From NCBI GenBank assembly GCA_028826165.1, contig JAPDFW010000033.1, positions 710,987 to 774,986 of the forward strand: a DNA stretch of 64,000 nt. The letters run 5' to 3'. This DNA comes from Anaeramoeba ignava. Lineage: Eukaryota; Metamonada; Anaeramoebidae. The first letter of the stretch is position 1. The number at the start of each line of letters is the position of its first letter. The notes below the pieces were generated by a model. That model worked only from the letters and a program-made list of their open reading frames with translations, was not told the origin of the DNA and searched no databases. A program made the position numbers and the translations under genes. Below, one piece after another: positions 34,541 to 45,560 of this stretch.

Positions 34541-34569
34541 TCATTTTTTCATTTTTTTCTTTTTCAAAA

Positions 34570-36334
34570 ATGAATGATTGTTTATTTTTTGGTCACAATA
34601 AATATCCAATTCTTTTCAAAAATGAAAAAGATAAAATAATAAAACCAATTCAATTTAAATTTGAAAATGAAAATGAAAATGAAAATGAAAATGAAAAACA
34701 AATTAAACAAATTTCTTCAGATTATTCAACAATTTTCCTTTTTAAAAATGGAAAAGCAATAGAATATTTAAGAGATTCAAAACAAAATCCTGAAAAAATC
34801 CAAATTGAAGAAAATATTCAAAAAGTAACTGTTGGCGGTGAAAATGAAGCTATTTTAACAATAGAAGGAAATGTATTTGCAAAAGGAGAATATATCAATC
34901 AAGAAAATCCAAATGAATTTATCAATATTTCATCATTAATTGAAGATACAAATGATAGAATAATTCAAGATATTGTTTCTGGATTGTATTCAATTTACTT
35001 ATTAACTTCAAATCAAAATGTTTATGGAATTGGTTCAAATCATTATGGTCAACTTGGTTTTGATTCTAAAACAATTTATCAAACACAAAAACCAATTTTA
35101 ATGATGAAAAATGTTTCTAAAATATTTTCAGGAAGTTCTTCAATTTCTGTTTTTCTTTTGAATTCAAATCAAGAATTATTTGGATGCGGATATAATTTTT
35201 GGAGTCAGCTTGGATTAGGAGAATCGATACAAGAAACAGATGAAGAAGAAAAAATCGAAAAATTAACCAAAATCCAAAATATTCCAAAAGGCAAAATAAT
35301 TGATATTCAATCTGGGAATATCCATTCAATAATGTTGATTGAAGATGAAGATGAAAATCCAAAAAGAAAACTTTATTCATGTGGGCATTCGCTAAATAAT
35401 GGACTTGAAAAAAACAGAAATGAATTTACTGAAATTAAATCACCTTTATTTGAAAATGATGATTATATTCTTGATTTTTCTGTTGGAACTAATCATACTT
35501 TGATTTTAACTTCTAAAGAGAAATTAATAGGATTTGGAGATAATGAATATGGTCAATTAGGAACTGGAGATAGAAAAAATCAATATATTCCAATTCAAAT
35601 TGAACTTCCTAAATTAATATTTAATGAAAATATTTTCAATTATCATGTTTCTTGTGGACTTAGGAAATCATTTCTTTTATTATTCTCATCCTTCTTTTTC
35701 CAATCTTGAAGAAGATTTGATAAAATTATTCCAAAGAAAAGAATTTTGTGATATTTCATTTAAAACCAAAAATGGAGAAATAATTGAAGCTCATAAATTA
35801 ATATTGAAATATAGATTAAAAGATCAAAATCAAAATGAAATTGAAAAACTTCAAGAAATTATTTCAAAAAAATCAATTAAAGAATCAAATCAAATATTTG
35901 AAATGATTTATTCAAACAGAATAATAAATCCAATATTATATTCTGAAATTAAAGAAATTATAAATTCAAATGAAAAAATTGAAGAAACAATGAAAAGAAT
36001 TTATTTAAATGAAAATGAAAAAGATTTTATAATTGAAAGAAAAGAAAAGAAATATAAATTTCCAAAATTAATATTAATAATGAGAAGTGAATTATATCGA
36101 GGAATGTTTTTATCTGTTACAGAAGATAAATCTAATAAAGTTACAGATTATAGTGAATTAAGTAATAAATCATTTCAAATATTTGAATATTGGATTTATT
36201 CAAATCAAATTAAAGATGAAATTCAAATTGCACAACAAATAATTAATGAAATTAAAATTGGAATTGATTATTTTCAATTAAATGAAACAAATCCAAATTT
36301 ATTTGATTTATTAATTAATAAATTTAATAATTAA
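34570..36334 (+). CDS. RCC1-BTB-BTB protein, array B copy 2 (frame-broken)
   Basis: The first part (34570-35709) starts MNDCLFFGHNKYPILFKN and holds the propeller. The second part (35624-36334) holds both BTB domains. The break is at a T run, 35675-35678: TTTCTTTTATTAT here against TTTCTTTATTAT in the paralogues, one T too many. The rest of the frame is intact and continues YYSHPSFSNLEEDLIKLF. The propeller loops resemble array A (LGFDSKTIYQTQKP) more than the flanking array B copies. It is either a recent frameshift or a sequencing error. Confidence 0.84.
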
Positions 36335-36335
36335 A

Positions 36336-36556
36336 ATCAAAATTAAAATTAAAATTAAAATTAAAATTAAAATTAAAATTTAAATTAAAATTAAAATTAA
36401 AATTAAAATTAAAAATCAAAATTAAAATTAAAATCAAAATTAAAATTAAAATTAAAATTAAAATTAAAATCAAAATCAAAATTAAAATCAAAATTTAAAT
36501 TCAAAATTAAAATTAAAATTAAAATCAAAATTAAAATTAAAATTAAAATTAAAAAA
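36336..36556. repeat. (AAAATT)n spacer, array B
   Basis: Same AAAATT/AAAATC hexamer spacer as 34265-34540, between copies 2 and 3. Confidence 0.85.
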
Positions 36557-36586
36557 TCATTTTTTCATTTTTTTTCTTTTCAAAAA

Positions 36587-38393
36587 ATGAATGAAATTAT
36601 ATTTTTTGGTCAAAATTATTATCCAAAACTTATCAAAAATGAACCAGATTCAATTACAAAACCAATTCAATTTAAATTTAAATTTGAAAATGAAAATGAA
36701 AATGAAAATGAAAATGAAAATGAAAATGAAAATGAAAATGAAAATGAAAATGAAAATGAAAATGAAAATGAAAATGAAAAACAAATTAAACAAATTTCAT
36801 CAGATTATTTTGGAATAATTTTCCTTTTTAAAAATGGAAAAGCAATAAAATATCCAAATAATCCAAATCAAAAACCTCAAAAAATCCAAATTGAAAATAT
36901 TCAAAAAGTAACTGTTGGTGGTGATAATGAAACTATTTTAACAATAGAAGGAAATGTATTTAGAAAATATATTAATCCAAAAAATCCAAATGAATTTATC
37001 AATATTTCATCATTAATTGAAGATCCAAATGATAGAATAATTGAAGATATTGTTTCTGGATACAGTTCAGTTTACTTATTAACTTCAAATCAAAATGTTT
37101 ATGGGATTAGTTCAAATTATTATGGTCAACTTGGTTTAAAAAAACCTAAAAACATAAAAAAACCAATTTTAATGATGAAAAATGTTTCTAAAATATTTAC
37201 AGGAAATTCTACTTATCATGTTTTTCTTTTAAATTCAAATCAAGAATTATTTTGTTGCGGTAAAAATAATCATGGTCAACTTGGATTAGGTCATCACAAA
37301 AAAAAAATAATTTCATTAACCAAAATTCAAAATATTCCAAAATGTAAAATAATTGATATTCAAACAGAAGATGATTATTCAATAATGTTGATTGAAGAAG
37401 AAAATGAAAATCCAAAAAGAAAACTTTATTCATGTGGAAATTATCGATATAATGGACTTGGTAAAAATAAGCATACTTATGAATTTACTGAAATTAAATC
37501 ATCTTTATTTGAAAATGATGATAATATTCTTGAAATTTCTGTTAGAAGTTCTCATACTTTGATTTTAACTTCCAAAGGAAAACTGATTTCATTTGGAAGT
37601 AATTTATTTGGTGAATTAGGAACTGGAGATACAATAAATCAATTATATTCCAATTCAAATTGAACTTCCTAAATTAAGATTTAATGAAGATATTTTCAAT
37701 TATCATGTTCATTGCGGATATCAAAAATCATTTCTTTATTATTCTCCTTCTTCTTTTTCCAATCTTGAAGAAGATTTGATAAAATTATTCCAAAGAAAAG
37801 AATTTTGTAATATTTCATTTAAAACCGAAAATGGAGAAATAATCAAAGCTCATAAATTAATATTGAAATATAGATTAAATCAAAATGAAAATCAAATTGA
37901 AAAACTTAAAGAAATTATTTCAAACAAATCAATTAAAGAATCAAATCAAGTATTTGAAATGATTTATTCAAACAGAATAATAAATCCAAAATTATATTCT
38001 GAAATTAAAGAAATTATAAATTCAAATGAAAAAATAGAAGAAACAATGAAAAGAATTTATTTAAATGAAAATGAAAATGAAAATGATTTTATAATTGAAA
38101 GAAAAGAAAAACAATATAAATTTCCAAAATTAATATTAATAATGAGAAGTGAATTATATCGAGGAATGTTTTTATCTGTAACTGAAGATACTTCCAATAA
38201 AGTTACAGATTATAGTGAATTAAGTAATAAATCATTTCAAATATTTGAATATTGGATTTATTCAAATCAAATTAAAAAAGGAATTCAAATTACACAAGAA
38301 ATAATTAATGAAATTAAAATTGGAATTGATTATTTTCAATTAAATCAAACAAATCCAAATTTATTTGATTTATTAATCAAAATTAAAATTTAA
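36587..38393 (+). CDS. RCC1-BTB-BTB protein, array B copy 3 (frame-broken)
   Basis: It starts MNEIIFFGQNYYPKLIKN and carries the longest (EN)n run in the family, from about 18 GAAAAT hexamers. Propeller loops match array B copy 1. At 37643-37644 the sequence is AATCAATTATATTCC where copy 1 has AATCAATATATTCC: one T too many, so the frame ends QLYSNSN. The BTB half is open from about 37664 to 38393, with the same motifs as the other copies. The C-terminus is shortened to LFDLLIKIKI where the others end LINKFNNQN, because the end runs into the AAAATT spacer. Confidence 0.84.
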
Positions 38394-38420
38394 ATTTAAA
38401 TTTGAAATTTTTTTTGAAAT

Positions 38421-39948
38421 TTAATGATATTCGTTGAGAAAAATCCATTCCAAAAATAAAGAGGCAATAAAAATTGGAGAAGAAATAATTGTTGCAGATA
38501 AATTAATTATTTTTTCTATTTTCAGAAAAGAAAGTAAAGAAATCAATCCCAAAAAAAATCCAACAAGAGCAGAAACTCCAGAAATCATATAATCACTTCT
38601 ATCCAAATTGTTAAGTCTGAATAAAACGATTAAAATCAATGCTAAAATTGGGTAAAGAGAAAGAATGAAAAGAGGAATAAAAGTTGAAATCCAAGAAGAA
38701 TCTGAATTTTTCGAATCAAAGTGATTAAAAGCAGTTTTGATTGAAATAAAAACAAAAGGGAAAGAAATCATTACATAAGCAAGAAAATTGGTGACTAAAA
38801 CAATATCAGATTTCCCAAGATCTGAAGCTTCTTTTTGATTTTTTTGTTATAATAGTTTTTGAGGATCAAAATGAAAAAAGAAAAAAGAAAAAAAAAATTT
38901 TTTTTTTTGAGAAGAAAATTTTTCCAAATTATTTCCTTACTGAATCGTTGAATCAAAAAAATTATCCAGAAAATAATTAAAGATGAACCAGAAATTGCAA
39001 AAAATGTAAGAATAACTGAATTTGGAATGAATAAATTGTGATCCAATCTTAATGCAAGTAAAAGGAAAAAAATTGTCATAAAACCTGAACCTATTCCAAT
39101 TCCCATCAATAATAATTTTTCAGAATCACTATTTGGATATGAATAGAAATGGAGAATCCACCAAAAAAAAAAGATGAAAAATGAATAAAGCCAAGGAAAT
39201 AAAACCATTTTCCAATTAAGAAAACTATTCTGAAAATCAAATTTCAAAGCAATCAAAATAATTGGGAATATCAATAAAAAAGGGACAATCGACCATTTTA
39301 TCAATTTGGACATTTTGTATTCATTAAATTCATGGATTTTCCTTTTTCTTTCTTCTGTTTTTATCTTTTTTTCATATGATTTCCTTGCTTGAATAATTTT
39401 TTTCATTTGATCAACAACAAACGTTTTTCCGTTTTTATTGATCAAATTGACAAGTTTTGAGGAAATTTGATCTTCTTTTTGATTCTTGAAGTAATATTCG
39501 ATTCCTAAACTTCCTGTAAAAAAATACTCTTCTTGAAATGAATTGTATAAATTTGAACGATCATATTTTTTTGTCACTTTTTCAAAATCAAGAAAAAGAG
39601 GATATTTTCGAACAATATTTTTCCAAAGAAACCAATCATTATGAATTCTATTGAATTGTTTGCATGTTTCAGAACAAATTATTAAGTTATTTGGCTCTAA
39701 ATAAGAAAAAATATCCAAAACAACTTTTTGAAGAAAAAATAAAAATCAAAATCAAAATCAAATTTTTAAGAATTTTGCTTTTTTTCGTAAGATATTTTAC
39801 TTTCATCTGGTAAATCTTGAAAATTTATTTCTTCTTTTTGATTTTCTTTTTGAATTTCTTTTTGTTTTGGTGAATTTATTAAATTTGGAAAAGGTTTCGA
39901 AACGAAAAATAATTGTTTTATTAATTGATTTGTGATGAATTTTTCCAT
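38421..39948 (-). CDS. F-box protein with a polytopic membrane domain (3 exons)
   Basis: The exons 39948-39801, 39723-38941 and 38830-38421 join in frame (introns 77 and 110 bp, GTAAAA..AAG and GTAAGG..AAG) to give 446 residues. Residues about 43-85 are a canonical F-box (NFQDLPDEIVLDIFSYLEPN, then CSETCKQFNRI). A basic region follows (QARKSYEKKIKTEERKRK). The second half has six or seven hydrophobic segments of about 20 residues (for example IVPFLLIFPIILIAL and FMTIFFLLLALRL). F-boxes bind Skp1 in SCF ubiquitin ligases; here the ligase would be tethered to a membrane, which is inference. No substrate-recruiting repeat is visible. Confidence 0.85.
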
Positions 39949-40015
39949 TTAGAAAAAAAGAACAAAAAGAGAAGAAAAAAAATGAAATTTGAAACTTAAA
40001 AAAATTAAAAATAAA

Positions 40016-42152
40016 TTATTGTTTGTCTTCCATGCAACTCCATTTTGGTTTTTTTTGTTTTTTTTGAATAAATTGATTTGGAATAAATCCAGTTGTTTTA
40101 TTATCAATATCAGCAACAAAACTTCTTCCATTAATTTGAACAATAACTTTGAAAATTTGACCTTTTTTGATAGTTAAAACTTCATTTGTAGGATCTTCAA
40201 AATTCTTTAAACTTTCAAATGTTAAGAAATCTTTGTTTTCATAAATAGGATCATAAGGGAAAAAATGTGTTAAAATTCCAGAAGTATTAACAACTTTTGA
40301 AACTCCCATTTGATAACAAGTAAAATGAGAAATTGGATGAGATAGAGTATAATCTGAATAAATCCAAATAGGAATATCTTTATTGATTTGTCTAATAGAT
40401 TGAGTAAGTGATAATCCTGCAGTTGTATATTCTTGTTTTTTCTTAGGATGTTCAGTTCTAACTTCAATTCTTTTCATATCACTAATAATTAAAAACCATT
40501 CTTCTTGATTTTTTTGAAATTCTAAAATTGCTTTTTCAGTATCAATAACTGTTGTGATTTTTAATCCTACTTTTCTTGCAGCTTCAATTATAGGTTTATT
40601 ATTTTTTGGTTCATCATCAACCCAAAGAATTTTCTTTTTTTTCTTTTTTGGTGCTTCTTTATTCAAATTAATTGCTTTTTCAGTTTCTTTTGGGTTTGTT
40701 TTGTTACTCCAATTTTGTTTTTCTGATCTTTCTTTTTTGATTTTTTCAAAAATATCATAAGGATTTTCTTCATCAAATTTAATTAATAATCCATAAGGAA
40801 CAATTTGATCTGGAAAAAGAATAATCCATTCAAGTGAATCATTTGGAACTTGAAGATCAATAGGAACATTATTTGGCCATCCTATTGTCTGTTCTTGAAT
40901 TACATTCACTTTTTCAATTCTTATTTGAAACATTACTCGAACAAAATATGATTTATTATTATAGTTAAAATGAACTGGTAAAGCATAAGCTGGATGAGAA
41001 GCATAAAGATAAGATTGAGAAGCATAAATATGTTTTTGATTTTGAATATGTCCTTTTGGAATTTCAACAATTTTTCCATCTTGTGTTTTATTTCCTGGAA
41101 TAACTAATCCATTTTTAACAATTGATTTTGTATTTTCATATTTTGTTCCATGATATCCATATGACCATTTACTTACATCTTTATTTCCTTGATTCTTCAT
41201 TTTCAATCTTATCCATCCAACAGGTGGATAATAACGTGTTTTATTGATTATAAATCCAATATCTTTTTCTGTATAAATATGAAAATCATCCATTTCAAAA
41301 TCTTTTTCAAGTTCAATTTCATTATAATCACATCCTTGTTTTAAAAATTCAATTGTCATATTTTTTAATTCATTTTCTTCAGATTTTTTTGAACATGAAA
41401 TTTGAACTGAAGTTTTAAAATCTTCATTTTTTTCAAAAACAAAACTTGTTCCATTTTGGAAATTAAAATGATCATTAGTTATTTCAACTATTTCATCTCC
41501 AGTAAATATATATTTTTGTTTTGATTGAGGAAGAAACCAATTTGTAATTATTTTAAGATTTTCACCTAAAATTCTTGCTTGAGCAATTATTCCTTGTTCA
41601 TTATCAAAATATTTTCCTTTCATTGAATCAGTTAAAATAATATTATTGTTTTCTGAATCGATATTTGCAAATTTGATCAAATTGTCTTTTTTTTCATCTT
41701 TCAAATCTTCGATTTCATTATAAAATGATTTAGCACGAAAATAATCATCAAATTTAATTCTAAATTTTTCATTTTCATCTTTCCATTCAACATAAGAAGG
41801 TTGATTTGAATATCTTTCTCCATTTAATTTATGAATAGTTCCACTTTTAATTAAAAAAATTAATGGATTTTTTCCCTTTTATTTTTAAATTAAAAAAAAA
41901 GGAAAAATAAATTTAATCAAAATTAAAATTAAAATTAAAATTAAAAATTCAAAATTTAATTACATTTTCTGATTTACATTCAATTTTCATTTCATTGTTT
42001 TGTATTAGAAGTTTAATTTGAGCATTTTCAAAACCTTTATATGTTTTCCAATTTGAATGAAGTGAATTATAAAATTGAACTTCTTGATAACCTAAATTTT
42101 TAATTCTAACTTGTGTATTTTGTGGAATTTGTTTTTTTTTTCGAGATTTCAT
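40016..42152 (-). CDS. PH-like / ART-like (HGT) / receiver / SH3 protein, copy 1
   Basis: The exons 42152-41964 and 41875-40016 (88-bp intron, GTAATT..AAAG) give 682 residues. The start MKSRKKKQIPQ is chosen because copy 2 conserves it. Residues 1-120 look PH-like (GYQEVQFYNSLHSNWKTYKG). A domain at about 280-420 has GYHGTKYENTKSIVKNGLVI, HIYASQSYLYASHPAYALPV and LEWIILFPDQIVPYGLLI, the layout of an ADP-ribosyltransferase-like fold. A receiver domain follows (KILWVDDEPKNN, acceptor Asp in IISDMKR, then IWIYSDYT). The end is an SH3-like domain (VLTIKKGQIFKVIVQ, then TTGFIPNQFI). No histidine kinase is nearby. Enzymatic activity is inferred from motifs only. Confidence 0.78.
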
Positions 42153-42223
42153 TTCTCTTTTTAAAAATAAAATCAAATTAAAAATGAATAAAAAAATGAA
42201 AAATAAAAATAAATAAAAATGTG

Positions 42224-42232
42224 TCCACTTTT
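42224..42232 (-). promoter_or_regulatory. TCCACTTTT word upstream of HGT/receiver copy 1
   Basis: Read toward the gene this is AAAAGTGGA, 72 bases before the start. Copies 2 and 3 have the same word 65 and 60 bases before theirs (45083, 47733). This is a candidate shared promoter element; see findings. Confidence 0.35.
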
Positions 42233-42259
42233 ATTTCTTTTTTATTTCTTTTTTATTTC

Positions 42260-42795
42260 TTTTTATTTCTTTTTATTTTGATTTTGATTTTGATTTTGAT
42301 TTTGATTTTGATTTTGATTTTGATTTTGATTTTGATTTTGATTTTGATTTTGATTTTTGATTTTGATTTTGATTTTGATTTTGATTTTGATTTTGATTTT
42401 GATTTTGATTTTGATTTTGATTTTGATTTTGATTTTGATTTTGATTTTGATTTTGATTTTTTGATTTTGATTTTGATTTTGATTTTGATTTTGATTTTGA
42501 TTTTGATTTTGATTTTGATTTTTTATTTTTTGATTTTTGATTTTGATTTTAATTTTATTTTGATTTTGATTTTATATTTTGATTTTGATTTTGATTTTGA
42601 TTTTGATTTTAATTTTGATTTTGATTTTGATTTTGATTTTGATTTTGATTTTGATTTTGATTTTGATTTTGATTTTGATTTTGATTTTGATTTTGATTTT
42701 GATTTTGATTTTGATTTTGATTTTGATTTATTTTGATTTTGATTTTGATTTTGATTTTAATTTTAATTTTAATTTTGATTTTGATTTTGATTTTG
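42260..42795. repeat. (TTTTGA)n hexamer satellite
   Basis: About 530 bp of GATTTT units, nearly pure, between HGT/receiver copies 1 and 2. Frames through it read (DF)n, (IL)n or (QN)n and are not genes. Confidence 0.95.
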
Positions 42796-42814
42796 CCTTT
42801 TAGAAAAAAAAGTT

Positions 42815-45018
42815 TCAAAATTTAAAAAAACTAAAAAAATTATTTGTTTGATTTTGATTTTGATTTTTGATTTTTTCTTCTTTCGGTTTTTGGGGTTTTG
42901 ATTTTTTAATCAAATTATTTGGAATAAATCCAGTTGTTTTATTATCAATATCAGCAACAAAACTTCTTCCTTTAAATAGAACAATAACTTTGAAAATTTG
43001 ACCTTTTTTGATATTTAAAAATACATTTGAAGAATCTTCAAAATCCTTTAAACCTTCAAATGTTAAGAAATCATTGTTTTCATAAATAGGATCATAAGGG
43101 AAAAAATGTGTTAAAATTCTAGAAATATTAACAACTTCTGAAACTCCCATTTGATAACAAATAGAATAAGAAATTGGATGAGTTCGAGTATATTGTGAAT
43201 AAATCCAAATAGGAATATCTTTATTGATTTGCCTAATAGATTGAGTAAGTGATAATCCTGCAGTTGGATATTCTTTTTTTTCCTTAGGATGTTCAGTTCT
43301 AACTTCAATTCTTTTCATATCACTAATAATTAAAAACCATTCTTCTGGATTTTTTTGATATTCTAAAATTGCTTTTTCAGTATCAATAACTGTTGTGATT
43401 TTTAATCCTACTTTTCTTGCAACTTCAATTATAGGTTTATTATTTTCTGGTTCATCATCAACCCAAAGAATTTTCTTTTTTTTCTCTTTTGATGCTTCTT
43501 TATTCAAATGAATTGCTTTTTCAATTTCTTTTGGAGTTGTTCTATGACTCCAATTTGGATTTTCTAATCTTTCTTTTTTGATTTTTTCAAAAATATCATA
43601 AGGATCTTCTTCATCAAATTTAATTAATAATCCATAAGGAACAATTTGATCTGAAGAGAAAATAATCCATTCAAGTAATTCATTTGGAACTTGAAGATCA
43701 ATAGGAGCATTATCTGGCCATCTTATTGTGTGTTCTTGAGTTACATCCACTTTATCAACTCTTATTTGAAACATTACTCGAACAAAATATGATTTATTAT
43801 TATAGTTAAAATGAACTGGTAAAGCATAAATTGGATGAGAAGCATAAATATAAGATTGAGAAGAATAAATATGGTTTTGATTTGGGATATGTCCTTTTCG
43901 AATTTCAACAATTTTTCCATCTTGTGTTTTATTTCCTGGAATAACTAATCCATTTTTAACAATTGATTTTATATTTTCATATTTTGTTCCATGATATCCA
44001 TATGACCATTTACTTACATCTTTATTTCCTTGATTCTTCATTTTCAATCTTATCCATCCAACAGGTGGATAATAACGTGTTTTATTGATTATAAATCCAG
44101 TATCTTTTTCTGTATAAATATGAAAAGAATCCATTTCAAAATCTTTTTCAAGTTCAATTCCATTATAATCACATCCTTGTTTTAAAAATTCAATTGTCAT
44201 ATTTTTTAATTCATTTTCTTCAGATTTTTTTGAACATGAATTTTGAACTGAAGTTTTAAAATCTTCATTTTTTTCAAAAGTAAAACTTGTTCCATCTTGG
44301 AAATTAAAATGATCATTAGCTACTTCAACTATTTCATCTCCAGTAAATATATATTTTTTTTGTTTTGATGGAGGAAGAAGCCAATTTGTAACTATTTTAA
44401 GTTTTTCACCTAAAATTCTTGCTTGAGCAATTATTCCTTGTTCATTATCAAAATATTTTCCTTTCATTGAATCAATTAAATTATTATTATTATTATTATT
44501 AATATTATTGTTTTCTGAATCGATATTTGCAAATTTGATCAAATTGTCTTCTTTTTCATCTTTCAAATCTTCGATTTCATTATCAAATGATTTAGCACGA
44601 ACATAATCATCAAATTTAATTCTAAATTTATCATTTCCATCTTTCCATTCAACATAAGAAGGTTTTTTTGAATATTTTTCTCCATTTAATTTATGAATAG
44701 TTCCACTTTTAATTGGAAAAATTAATGGATTTTTTCCCTTTTATTTTTAAATTAAAAAAAAAGGAAAATTAAATTTGATCAAAATCAAAATCAAAATTAA
44801 AATTAAAAATTAAAAAATTAAAATTTAATTACATTTTCTGATTTACATTCAATTTCCATTTCATTTTTTGTAAATTGAACGTTAATTTGAGCATTTTCAA
44901 AACCTTTATATGTTTCCCAATTTGAATGAAGTGAATCATAAAATTGAACTTCTTGATAACCAAAATTTTTAATTCTAACTTGTGTATTTTGTGGAATTTG
45001 TTTTTTTTGAGATTTCAT
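42815..45018 (-). CDS. PH-like / ART-like (HGT) / receiver / SH3 protein, copy 2
   Basis: The exons 45018-44833 and 44737-42815 (95-bp intron) give 702 residues with the same domains as copy 1: GYHGTKYENIKSIVKNGLVI, IYSSQSYIYASHPIYALPV, KILWVDDEPENN, IISDMKR, IWIYSQYT and SH3-like NIKKGQIFKVIVL. An (N)n run lies near residue 145. Where copy 1 has GVSKVV near the end of the receiver, copies 2 and 3 have GVSEVV. The C-terminal tail KIKNQNQNQTNNFFSFFKF runs toward the GATTTT satellite. The stop is TGA. Confidence 0.78.
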
Positions 45019-45099
45019 TTCTCTTTTTAAAAATAAAATCAAATTAAAAATGAATAATAAAATGAAAAAAAAAAAATTTTTTTCCACTTTTTTTAATTT

Positions 45100-45560
45100 T
45101 AATTTTTATTTTGATTTTGATTTTAATTTTAATTTTAATTTTAATTTTGATTTTGATTTTGATTTTGATTTTTATTTCTTTTATTTTGATTTTGATTTTG
45201 ATTTTGATTTTGATTTTGATTTTGATTTTGATTTTTGATTTTGATTTTAATTTTAATTTTAATTTTAATTTTGATTTTGATTTTGATTTTGATTTTAATT
45301 TTAATTTTAATTTTGATTTTGATTTTGATTTTGATTTTGATTTTGATTTTGATTTTGATTTTGATTTTGATTTTGATTTTGATTTTGATTTTGATTTTGA
45401 TTTTGATTTTGATTTTGATTTTGAATTTGATTTTGATTTTTATTTTGATTTTGATTTTGATTTTAATTTTTATTTTGATTTTGATTTTTATTTTGATTTT
45501 GATTTTGATTTTGATTTTGATTTTGATTTTGATTTTGATTTTGATTTTGATTTTTGATTT
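45100..45560. repeat. (TTTTGA/TTTTAA)n hexamer satellite
   Basis: About 460 bp of GATTTT units with blocks of AATTTT. Its right end (from 45463) is translated on the minus strand as the (QN)n tail of HGT/receiver copy 3. Confidence 0.93.

Noticed and set aside
42221-42818. Long open frames reading (DF)n, (IL)n, (QN)n or (IK)n, also at 45050-45671, 22924-23242, 36591-36818 and 50178-50652
   Set aside because: They are readings of hexamer satellites or shadows of repeat-coded gene segments in other frames; both strands and several frames are open at once.
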